A DNA stretch of 64,000 bases from Ignavibacteria bacterium (GTDB lineage Bacteria > Bacteroidota > Ignavibacteria > SZUA-365): contig JADKJW010000014.1 of the NCBI GenBank assembly GCA_016720835.1, forward strand, positions 1 through 64,000. Reading direction: 5' to 3'. Made by a program: the position numbers and the translations under genes. Positions 47,197-56,700 of this stretch are shown here, one piece after another; the first letter of the stretch is position 1; each line of letters opens with the position of its first letter. The notes below the pieces were generated by a model. It did not search any database, was not told where the DNA came from, and worked only from the letters and a program-made list of their open reading frames with translations.

Positions 47197-48216
47197 ATGA
47201 ACATGACACGGATATCCGCATCAGTCGCCGCGCTCCTCGTCGCGCTCACGATCGCGTCCTTCGGCCAGTCGAAAGTCGGCACCACGGCCGCGTCCTTCCT
47301 CGGCATCGGCGTCGGGCCGCGCGCCTCCGCCATGGGCGGCGCCTTCGTGGCCGCGGGTGGAGACGCCTCGTCCCTGTACTGGAATCCCGGCGCGGTGTCG
47401 CGTCCGGGTCAGTCGCAGATCATGGCCTCGCACACCTCCTGGCTGGTGAACACCAGTTTCAACTGGGTCGGGTTGCAGCTCGCGCTCGACGAGGCCAACA
47501 CCGTCGGCATCAGCCTCACGCAGCTCGATTACGGCCAGGACGACGTCACCACCGTGCAGGCGCCGGAGGGAACCGGGCAGATCTGGACCGCGCAGGACAT
47601 CGCCGTCGGCGTGTCGTACGCGCGCAACCTGACGGACCGCTTCTCCATCGGCGGCACCGTCAAATACATCTCGCAGCGCATCTGGAACGAGAGCGCGTCG
47701 GCCTTCGCCTTCGACGTGGGCTTGCTGTTCATCACGCCCTTCAACGGCATGCGGCTCGGCATGAGTCTCTCGAACTTCGGCACCGACATGCAGCTTGCCG
47801 GCAAGGACCTCGTGCACCGCATCGATCTCGATCCCGGCGTCAACGGCAACAACAAGACCATCGTGGCGAGCTTGAAAACGGACACCTGGGAGCTGCCGCT
47901 CAATTTCCGGGTGGGCGTCGCCTACGATCTCCTGAAGAGCGAGCAGTTCAGCGTCACCGTGGCGGCGGACGCCGCGCGCCCGAACGACAACGACGAAAAC
48001 GTCTGCATCGGTGGCGAGGCGTCGTTCAAGAACATCCTGTACGTGCGCGCCGGCTACAAGTCGCTCTTCCTCGCCGACACCGAGGAGGGCTTGACGGCGG
48101 GCATCGGAGTGAATTATCCGATTTTTGGAACCACCGCCGCATCGGTGGACTACGTGTACCAGGACTTCGGCATTTTCAAGAACGTTCAATCGATCACCCT
48201 TGGAATCACCTTTTAG
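47197..48216 (+). CDS. PorV/PorQ-family outer-membrane protein (UPF0164)
   Basis: A 339-aa beta-barrel of the PorV/PorQ (UPF0164) family. Signature near residue 25: GTTAASFLGIGVGPRASAMGGAFVA, then DASSLYWNPGAVSR. Later strands end with FGIFKNVQSITLGITF. PorV shuttles T9SS cargo with sorting domains to the attachment complex; PorQ-like relatives have similar roles. Start ATG 47197 with GAGGA 9 nt upstream. Third gene of the locus, so it is a cargo-handling or receptor-associated paralogue rather than necessarily the housekeeping PorV. Confidence 0.88.
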   Translation: MNMTRISASVAALLVALTIASFGQSKVGTTAASFLGIGVGPRASAMGGAFVAAGGDASSLYWNPGAVSRPGQSQIMASHTSWLVNTSFNWVGLQLALDEANTVGISLTQLDYGQDDVTTVQAPEGTGQIWTAQDIAVGVSYARNLTDRFSIGGTVKYISQRIWNESASAFAFDVGLLFITPFNGMRLGMSLSNFGTDMQLAGKDLVHRIDLDPGVNGNNKTIVASLKTDTWELPLNFRVGVAYDLLKSEQFSVTVAADAARPNDNDENVCIGGEASFKNILYVRAGYKSLFLADTEEGLTAGIGVNYPIFGTTAASVDYVYQDFGIFKNVQSITLGITF

Positions 48217-48360
48217 CACCTGTTCACTCACGCACCTTCGCGGCGCGCGCGCGATTCCCGCGGGCGTTCCGCAGACTCCGGCATTCATGACCCACACGTC
48301 TTTTCGGTGCGTATGTCCGATACATTCCATCACATTTCTCTCACTCATTGGAGGTTTTCC

Positions 48361-50413
48361 ATGAAACGGTTGAACATGGTTTTCGTCATGGCACTGACCG
48401 TGCTCCTCGGCAGTCTCGCTTTCGCGCAGACGGTCAAGGTGACGTTCATCGCCAACACCTCGACGGTTCCCGACACGCTGTGGCCCGACAAGGCCGTCGT
48501 GCAGGCGCGCGGCGACACATCCCCGCTGACGTGGAACGGGAGCACCGGGGTGAATTTCACAAACATCGGCGGCGACTACTGGACGGCGAACGCGGAGTTC
48601 CCGGCCAATGACACCATCTACTACAAGTTCTTCACCAACGCAACGAGCGCTCTGGGCGACAACGAGAACAAGGGGTGGGAACAGAATTCGACGGATCCGA
48701 GCGGCAACCGCGTACTCATCACCGGCACGACGGACATCGTGGTTCCCGTGCAGTTCGTCAACGGCACGGCGTCCAACAAGCCGGCGGACTTCAAACCCTG
48801 GGGCACCGCCGACAGCATCGCCATATGGGTGCGTGTGAACATGCAGGGCTGGCAGGCCTTCAATCCCGCAACCGACATGATCGGCGTGCGCGGAGGGGCA
48901 TCTCCCGGTTACCTCGGCAACATCAGCTGGGGACACACCATGTTCCTGAAGAAAGAGGATCAGCACGGCAACGGCGGTTCGCGCCAGTACAATGCCGACA
49001 ACTTCTATTCGGGCGTCATTCTCCTTCCGCGCGATTCCGTGACCGTGGGTCAGAAGGTCGAGTACAAGTTCGTCATCGCGACCGCCGATCCCAATGCAGA
49101 TCCCAAGACCTGGGAATCGATCAACAACCGCTCCGTCGTGATCTCCGCGGGTAAAACGGACACGACCATCCTGTGGGATTGGTTCAACAAGGTTCGTCCG
49201 GTGCCCTTCGTCGGGGCGGACACACTGAACCTGACCTTCCGCGTCGACCTGTCGAAGGCGATTCAGACGCGCGGCTACAAGACGGGCGACACCATCATCG
49301 TTTCGACGGGATGGAACGGCTCGGGACGCGATGCGGCGGGCAACAGCCCCGTGCGCACCGTCCTGACGAAAAAAGGCTTCACGAACGTGTACGAAGGCCA
49401 GCAGCAGATCATTGCGGCGCTCAACGGCGCACTGTACTACCAGTACTACGTCGTCAAGGAAGCGCAGGACATCCGCGAGTCGTTCTATAATTTCGATTAC
49501 ACCGGCAGCGACAATTCGCTCGCCGAACGCCGCATGATCAAACCCGATGCGGTGACGATGGCCATCGAGGACATCGAAGTCAGCTCCACCAGCGCCCGCC
49601 GCATGCCCACGTTCCGGAACCTCTCGGTTCTGTCACGCGCTGTGAAGGTGACCTGGACCTGCGACCTGCGTCCGGCATACTACACGACGCTGCTCGGCGA
49701 CACCCTGTTCGACATCCAGGGCACCGATCACATCACGAATTCCGGCATGGTGTACACCTCGGGTCTCATGATGAACGGACCGGCAACGGGCGGATGGACG
49801 ACCTGGGGCCAGACCCTCCGCGATGATGCTCCGAAGGTCATGTGGGACGACGGCACGCACGGCGACGCCGTGTCGGGCGATCACATCTACACGGTGCAGA
49901 TCCAGTATGCCCCGGACAGCACGGGCAGCAAGAAGTTCGTCGGCCAGGAATTCAAGTTCGGCATCAAGGGCGGCGACAACGAAGGCGGCAAGGGCGGATT
50001 CGGAAACAACCACTACGAGAACATCGACGACACGCAGGCCGAGGTGACGATCAACTCGCAGTTCGGGTCGATCAATCCGAAATACTACCGCGGCTGGGAC
50101 TACAACACGCAGACGCAGACGGGTGTGGAGCAGCTCGGCGGCATCCCCGTGGTGTACGCAGCTCGACCAGAACTACCCGAACCCCTTCAACCCGAGCACC
50201 ACGATCACGTACTCCGTGCCGAACGCCGGCAACGTGACCCTGACGGTGTTCAACGCCCTCGGCCAGAAGCTGGCGACGCTCGTCAGCGGTCCGGCGGAAG
50301 CGGGCAACTACAAGGTCGTCTTTGACGCGTCCGGCTTCCAGAGCGGCGTGTACATGTATGAACTGCGTGGCAACGGCTTCACGCAGGTCCGCACGATGAC
50401 GCTCGTCAAATAA
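48361..50413 (+). CDS. Surface protein with two CBM20-like (starch-binding) domains and T9SS domain, frameshifted near the end
   Basis: About 683 codons. Signal peptide (VFVMALTVLLGSLAFAQ) after a GGAGG ribosome site. Two starch-binding-like modules: TVKVTFIANTS ... YYKFFTNATS ... GWEQ ... NRVLITG and WVRVNMQGWQAF ... EYKFVIATADP ... TWESINNRSVVIS. Two more beta domains follow. The frame shifts +1 at about 50160: PVVYA continues in the next frame as LDQNYPNPFNPSTTI, a canonical T9SS sorting domain ending GVYMYELRGNGFTQVRTMTLVK. The unshifted frame runs to a stop at 50325. A strong terminator follows, ending the locus. A role like SusE/SusF, glucan capture at the surface, is inferred. Confidence 0.82.
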
Positions 50414-50432
50414 GCGTCCTCATCGTTCGATC

Positions 50433-50470
50433 AAAGGCGCGCCGTGCATCACGGCGCGCCTTTCATTTTT
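50433..50470 (+). terminator. Rho-independent terminator closing the LacI-CBM locus
   Basis: 14-bp perfect stem (AAAGGCGCGCCGTG / CACGGCGCGCCTTT), 3-nt loop CAT at 50447-50449, then CATTTTT. It lies 20 nt after the stop at 50413. Confidence 0.92.
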
Positions 50471-50526
50471 GGAAGCGGGGGAACGAGGGGTCCGCATGCG
50501 TCCGCGGAACACCACGGGTTGCGACG

Positions 50527-51690
50527 CTACCGTTTCCGCAGCACTTCAGTGAGTTCCCGAAGCGAGATTGCTTCGATATCCGCGCCCAGAGGATACCGCT
50601 CCAAACCGGGGTACACCACGAACTTCTTTCTTGGCGCGAGGTCACTGCACGCTTCATGAAAGCCTCTGTCGATCCGAGGTCTGAAGCTGCGTTTGATCTC
50701 CACTGCCCACAGCTCGGTATCCGGGAAGTCAATCACCAAATCGATCTCCGCCCCTCCACTGCTGCGGTAGAAATACGGGGTCGCCTCAGCCGGGAGATGC
50801 GAGAGGAGGTTCTCGATGACAAAACCCTCCCAGCTCGCACCGAGTACTGGATGGACGAGGAGCGCATCCAGATTCGGAAGGTTGAGCAATGCGTGGAGAA
50901 TCCCGCTGTCCCGGACGTAGATCTTCGGAGCTTTCACAAGACGTTTGCCGACATTGGCATGCCACGGCTGTAAACGACGGAGGAGGAACAGATCCACCAG
51001 AAAGCCGAGATACCGCGTCACAGTTGCCGTATCGATGCCGATGTTGCGCGCGAGTTCTGCCGTATTCAGAGGCGCTCCCTGCCGATGCGCAAGCATGGTC
51101 CAAAATCGGCGCAGATTTTCCGCGGCGATCCTGGGTGCGAACTGGGAGAAATCTCTCTCCAGATATGTTCGTATGAAGTCCTGCCGCCAGCGGAGACTCA
51201 GCGTTTCATCCGCCGCAAGGAGACTGTCCGGGAAACCGCCGCGCAACCAATGGATATCGGTGGAAATACTCACCGGTTCGAGCACCGAGAACGGCGCGAG
51301 CTCCAGATATCGAATCCGCCCCGCGAGTGTTTCCCCCGATTGCCGAAGAAGCTCCGGCGAGGCTGACCCGAGCAACAGATATCGTCCGTTTGCCGATCCA
51401 CGACGCCGTGCATGATCGATCAGTCCACGCAGCGTCGGGAACAGACCAGGAGCCCGGTGCACCTCATCGAGGATCACCAGTTCGTCGCGGTGTTGATCGA
51501 GGTAGTATTCAGCTTCGGCGAGTTTGGCCCTGTCTGTTTCCGATTCCAGATCAAGATAGAGCGCCGCTCGATTCTTGCCTGTCTCCAATGCAAGTGTCGT
51601 TTTCCCTACTTGTCGTGGACCGAGGATGCAGGTTGCCGGTACCGAATCGAGGGATTGTATGAGCGATATGGATAAGATGCGTTGTATCAT
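50527..51690 (-). CDS. AAA ATPase with DUF4143 domain (second copy)
   Basis: A 387-aa member of the same family as 13706 but not a recent duplicate. Walker A is LGPRQVGKTTLALE, Walker B LVILDEVHRAPGLF, sensor-like RYLLLGSASPELL. The DUF4143 part has VTRYLGFLVDLFLLRRLQPW, IYVRDSGILHALL and the nuclease-like EIDLVIDFPDTELWAVEIKR. The product may act in ATP-dependent nucleic-acid processing; role unknown. The ATG at 51690 overlaps one arm of a 12-bp inverted repeat (51689-51730), suggesting transcription or translation control at the start. It lies at the 3' side of the CBM locus, beyond its terminator. Confidence 0.88.
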   Translation of the reverse strand: MIQRILSISLIQSLDSVPATCILGPRQVGKTTLALETGKNRAALYLDLESETDRAKLAEAEYYLDQHRDELVILDEVHRAPGLFPTLRGLIDHARRRGSANGRYLLLGSASPELLRQSGETLAGRIRYLELAPFSVLEPVSISTDIHWLRGGFPDSLLAADETLSLRWRQDFIRTYLERDFSQFAPRIAAENLRRFWTMLAHRQGAPLNTAELARNIGIDTATVTRYLGFLVDLFLLRRLQPWHANVGKRLVKAPKIYVRDSGILHALLNLPNLDALLVHPVLGASWEGFVIENLLSHLPAEATPYFYRSSGGAEIDLVIDFPDTELWAVEIKRSFRPRIDRGFHEACSDLAPRKKFVVYPGLERYPLGADIEAISLRELTEVLRKR

Positions 51691-51730
51691 CCTTGTAAAT
51701 ATAGGTACGCATGCGGTGATTTACAAGGAT
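51689..51730. promoter_or_regulatory. 12-bp inverted repeat overlapping the ATPase start
   Basis: ATCCTTGTAAAT at 51689-51700 and ATTTACAAGGAT at 51719-51730, perfect arms separated by 18 nt. The first arm includes the start codon of the ATPase at 51690. As an operator or RNA hairpin it would cover the start. Confidence 0.75.
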
Positions 51731-51809
51731 CAATTGAGACAAATGGTGCAAATATGAAGACAAAAGGATGAAGGGGGAGATGCGAGAACTGAGATGGATG
51801 CGTTGAATT

Positions 51810-52697
51810 TCATCCCTTCGGATGATATTGGCCGAGGATCTGACGAATTGCGCGGATATGCTCGGGAGTTGTCCCGCAGCACCCTCCGATGAAAGAGGCG
51901 CCAGCGGCGAGAAGTTCAGGAACGAAGGATGTATATTCGGATGGCGTTGTCTTATATAGGGCCGAACCATGCTCGAGTACGGGAAGCCCGGCGTTGGCCT
52001 TGATCCAGAGCGGGAGGGTCGTGGCGCTGCGGAGGGCGCGGCAGACCGTCTCGAAGGATTCGATGCCCGCGCCGCAGTTCGCCCCCATGATGTCCGCCCC
52101 CGCGTCGGCAAGAGCTCGAGCTGCATCGGAAGCGGAGAGACCCATCATGGTATGGGCGCCGTCTGCGCCGGAGTCGAAGACCATGCACGCCGCGACGGGT
52201 AATCCCGTCTCCTTCGCAGCGCGCAGCGCGCACAGCGCTTCCTCGATATCCGACATGGTTTCGATGGCGATGCCGTCAGCTCCGGCATCGGCGATCGCCT
52301 GTGCCTGCTCGCGAAACGCTACCTCCAACTCGTCCGCCGTCACATCGCCCATCATGAGCAGCGCGCCTGTCGGGCCCATGGACGCAAAGACCCGCGCGCG
52401 GTCGCCGGCCGCCTGTTTCGAGAGCGCCACACCGGCGCGGTTGAGTTCGGCCGCGCGGTCCGCCAGACCGTAGCGCGCCAGTGCGATGCGATTGGCGCCG
52501 AACGTGTTCGTGAGGATGATGTCGCTGCCCGCATCGACGTAGGATCGCGCGACACCGAGCACCCAGTCCGGGTGCGTGAGCGAGAGCGCGTCCGGACAGT
52601 CGCCGATCGCGAGACCGCGTATCTGCAATTCCGTCCCCCAGGCTCCGTCGAGCAGAATCGGTGCGCGGAGGAGAAGGTGAGCCAGGGTCTCGTGCAT
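51810..52697 (-). CDS. Homocysteine S-methyltransferase family protein
   Basis: A 295-aa Zn-dependent methyltransferase barrel resembling MmuM and the N-terminal domain of MetH. N-terminus ILLDGAWGTELQIRG, TNTFGANR, MGPTGALL. Zn ligands: Cys in IMGANCGAG and CC in FIGGCCGTTPEHI. It would move a methyl group to homocysteine to make methionine; the donor (S-methylmethionine, or methylcobalamin/folate with partner domains) is not determinable since no cobalamin domain is attached. ATG 52697 is used; the 20 further codons to 52757 are basic and non-homologous. Single gene. Confidence 0.88.
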   Translation of the reverse strand: MHETLAHLLLRAPILLDGAWGTELQIRGLAIGDCPDALSLTHPDWVLGVARSYVDAGSDIILTNTFGANRIALARYGLADRAAELNRAGVALSKQAAGDRARVFASMGPTGALLMMGDVTADELEVAFREQAQAIADAGADGIAIETMSDIEEALCALRAAKETGLPVAACMVFDSGADGAHTMMGLSASDAARALADAGADIMGANCGAGIESFETVCRALRSATTLPLWIKANAGLPVLEHGSALYKTTPSEYTSFVPELLAAGASFIGGCCGTTPEHIRAIRQILGQYHPKG

Positions 52698-52851
52698 GGA
52701 AAGCCGCCTTTTCCGGGATGATGATGGGGCGGAAATATAGCACGAACGGCGCATCAACGCACTTCGCGGGCGCGGCGCATTTCATCCCGTCCTTCAAGTT
52801 GAATATTTTGTGACGCAGAATATCCGGATCATCAGCAAGGACTTCCGCTCC

Positions 52852-53649
52852 ATGAAGTGGCCTCCCCACCTTCCCCGTCCGATCGCCTCGCAGGACACCT
52901 ATTCGACGCCTCCGGGCCGTCAGGGACGATCCGTGTTCTGGTCGACCCTGCGCTTCTATCCGCGTCTCGTCAAGCTTGTGCTCACCGCATCGCGACACGC
53001 CAAGCGCGGAACGTACAGCAGCGAGAACTGGTCGGACGACTCGATGATCACGCTGCTGGATCTCGAGGCGTCGGGGTGCAGCATCGTCATCGAGGGAATG
53101 CGCAACATCGCCGCCGCGAAAGGACCGGTGGTCTTCATCGGCAATCACATGAGCACTTGCGAGACGTTTCTGCTCCCCGGAATCATCGATCCGGTGAAGC
53201 CGGTGACCTTCGTCATCAAGCCGAGCCTCATGGAGTACCCGATATTCGGCCCCGTGATGCGCTCGCGCAATCCGATCGTGGTCTCGCGCGACAATCCGCG
53301 ACAGGATCTCGTCACCGTGCTGGAGGAGGGCAAAGCCCGTCTCGACGCGGGCATTTCGGTGGTGCTGTTTCCGCAGACCACGCGGGTGCGCGCCTTCGAC
53401 GCGGAGAAGTTCAACACGCTCGGCGTGAAACTGGCCAGGAACGCGGGCGTGCAGGCGGTCCCCTTCGCGCTCAAGACGGACGCCTGGGCGAACGGCCGCT
53501 TCATCAAGGAATTCGGACCCATCGATCCGAAGAAGATCATCCATTTCCGCTTCGGCGCGCCCGTCACCGTCACCGGGAACGGCAAGGACGCGCACGAGCG
53601 CATCGTCCGCTTCATCGGCGACACGTTCACGCGCTGGCTGGAGGACTGA
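52852..53649 (+). CDS. PlsC-like 1-acylglycerol-3-phosphate acyltransferase family protein
   Basis: A 265-aa acyltransferase-fold protein, probably membrane-associated. The catalytic block is GNHMSTCETFLLPG: H-x4-E rather than the usual H-x4-D. The second block is LFPQTTRVRAF, where family members usually have EGTR. Both substitutions make standard activity uncertain. The substrate may be an unusual lysophospholipid or another acyl acceptor. ATG 52852 has AAGGA 10 nt upstream; a GTG at 52810 is an alternative. No strong membrane helix is seen. Followed 95 nt later by the 1171-aa outer-membrane protein in the same direction. Confidence 0.78.
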   Translation: MKWPPHLPRPIASQDTYSTPPGRQGRSVFWSTLRFYPRLVKLVLTASRHAKRGTYSSENWSDDSMITLLDLEASGCSIVIEGMRNIAAAKGPVVFIGNHMSTCETFLLPGIIDPVKPVTFVIKPSLMEYPIFGPVMRSRNPIVVSRDNPRQDLVTVLEEGKARLDAGISVVLFPQTTRVRAFDAEKFNTLGVKLARNAGVQAVPFALKTDAWANGRFIKEFGPIDPKKIIHFRFGAPVTVTGNGKDAHERIVRFIGDTFTRWLED

Positions 53650-53743
53650 TCCCCCCTTCCGAGCCGTCACCGCGCTTTCCATTGTTTCTGCGAAGGCCCG
53701 GGTCTATTTTGACCGGCACCGTCTGAAGCCTGTCATTCCAACC

Positions 53744-56700
53744 GTGCACACGCGCTCCCATATCCTTTCCGCGATCATCGCTCTTTCGCTGCTGGCGTCG
53801 TTGTGCGCGGTGTCGCGGGCGCAGGACGCGCCGAGCGGCTCGCCGGGCACGGGCCTTGCATACCGCGACACACTCGAGGTCGGCGCATCGGACACGCTGC
53901 GCCTGTCCGGACGCTTTCTGCGGCCCGGGTCGCTGCGGCTCACGACCGATTCCGGAGCGGTGCTGCGTGATTCCATCGATTACACCGTGGACCGCCGCAG
54001 CGGAGTCGTGCGTTTGAAATCCACATTCCAAGACACCGCGAGAATGCACGGACAGCGCAGGCTTGTCGCGACATACATCGCACTGCCGTTGACCCTGCCG
54101 TCCGAGTTCCGCCTTCGGGAGCTCGTGCCCAGGCGCGACAGTGCGCGCGGGGACACGATGCGCCTCGCGATGCCCTCCGCGCCCATCACCATCGACAATA
54201 TTTTCGGCGCGGGATTGCAGAAAAGCGGGTACATCGGGCGGGGCTTCACCGTCGGGACAAACAAGGATCTGAGCATCAACAGCGGCTTCCGCCTGCAGCT
54301 CGCGGGGAAGCTCGCCGAGGACATTGACGTCGTCGCGGCGCTGACGGACGAGAACACGCCCATTCAGCCGGAGGGCAACACGCGCACGCTGCAGGAGCTG
54401 GACAAGGTGTTCATCAAGATCTCGAGTCCCTTCGCCGCCGCGACGCTGGGCGATTTCAGTCTGGCATACGGCGGCACGGAATTCGGGCGCTACACGCGCA
54501 AGGTCTCGGGCGTGCTCGGCGAGGCGTACGGCGACATGGGCAGCGTGTCCGCGTCGTACGCATCCATGAAAGGAACGTTCCGGACGATGCAGTTCAACGG
54601 CATCGACGGCACGCAGGGCCCGTACCGCCTGACCGGGCGCAACGGCGAACCGCGCATCATCGTGCTCGCGGGCACGGAGCGCGTGTACGTGGACGGCGTG
54701 GAGATGCAACGCGGGGAGACGAATGACTACGTGATCGAGTACGCGAGCGGCGAGCTGTTCTTCCGGCCGACGCGGTTGATCACCAGCGCGGCGCGCATCA
54801 CCGTCGATTTCGAGTACGCGGACCGGCAGTTTGTGCGCTCGCTCTTCACCGCGAACGGCACGGGCAGTCTCTTCTCGAAGAACCTGAACATCACCGCGCG
54901 CTACATCCGCGAGGGGGACGACAAGGACTCCCCCATCGACGCGGATCTCGGGGACGCCGACCGGGCCGTGCTGGCGCAGGCGGGCGACGACCAGCGCAAG
55001 GCCGCGACGAGCGGCGTCGCCTACGCGGGGATCGACAGCGCGCGCGGCATCGGCGCCGGGCAGTACGTCCGCGTCGACAGCAGCATCGGAGGTGCCCCGG
55101 TCACATTCTATCGCTATGATCCGGGCGCGGACAGCGCCACGTACACCGTCTCCTTTTCGTACGTGGGTGCGGGCAACGGCGAGTACACGCGCCGGACGCT
55201 CGGCACCTTCGTGTACGCGGGACCCGGCGCGGGCGACTACGCTCCCGTGCGTCTGCTGCCGATGCCGCAGTTGCAGCAGCTCGCGAACATCCTCGTCGAT
55301 GCGACGCCCGTACGCGAGCTGAAACTCTTCGGCGAATTCGCCGCGAGCGATCTCGTCCGCAACCGATTTTCGACGCTCGACGCCGCGGACAACGGCGGCT
55401 CCGCGCTCAACGCGGGCGGGTCCTGGAAACCGTCCCTCGGCGCGCTGGGCGACCTGGAAGTCGGCGGGCGTTTCCGCGCGACCACCGCCCATTTCACACC
55501 CATCGACCGCATCAACGACATCGAGTTCTCGCGCAAGTGGGACATCGGCGCGGCGGCCCTCGCCACCGAGACCATCCGCGAAGGCACGCTCGCCTGGCGC
55601 CCCGCGCGCGGCCTGCGCCTCTCTGGCGGCGCCGGCAGCTACACACGCGGCCTCTTCTCCTCGCAGCGCATCGAGGGCGGGCTGACCTCCGACCGCGATA
55701 CCGCCCGGCTCTGGCTGCCCGCGCTGAGCTACTCGTTCGAGCGCATCGCCAGCGAGGACCGGCAGACACCGGGCACGGGCGAGTGGTTCCGGCAGCGCGG
55801 CGAGGCGCGCTACGATTTCGCTTCCGCGCAGCCGTACATCCGTTTCGAAAGCGAGAATCGGACAGCGACATCCGGTATCAACGACACGCTCACCGACGCC
55901 TCCCTCTCCTTTCGCGACATCCGACCGGGCGTCCTCTTCCCGGCGTTCTGGAACATGAGTCTCGGCATCGATCTCGGCTTCCGCAGCGAGGACGCCTTCC
56001 TCCGTGGAGCGGTGCGGCATCAGGCCGACGACGTGTATCAGCAGCTCACGTGGACGCTGCGTCCGTGGCATGACCTCTCCGCCAGCACGGCGATCACCGT
56101 GCGCGACAGGACCTTCTCCGAGGAGTTCCGCCTTGCGGGAAACAAGGATCTGCAGACCATCCTCACGAAATCGCAGATCCAGTACGCGCCGCTCAAGCGC
56201 GCCATCGCGGCCGATCTGCTGTATGAAGTCTCGACGGAAAAGACCTCCCGTCTCGAGCGGCTCTTCCTCAAGGTGCCCTTCGGGCAGGGCAACTACGTGT
56301 ACACGGGCGACCTGAACAACAACGGCGTGGCCGACGAGAGCGAGTTCGAGCCGACGCGCTTCGACGGGGAATATGTGCTCATCACCGTGCCGACCGACGC
56401 GCTCTTCCCCGTCATCGACCTGCGCACGAGCGCGCGGCTGCAGCTCCGGCCCTCGCGCATCATCGGGAGCGGCAGCGGCGCGCTGGGCGACGTGCTGCGC
56501 GCGGTGAGCAGCGAGAGCATCGTGCGCGTGGAGGAGAAGAGCTCGAGCGACAAGACATCGGACATCTACCTCCTGCATTTCTCGACGTTCCTGAACGACA
56601 GCACCACGCTGCGCGGCTTTCAGACCTTCCGGCAGGATGTGAACCTCTTCGAGCAGGAGCAGGATTTCTCGCTGCGCCTGCGCTACGAGCACGCGCGCGG

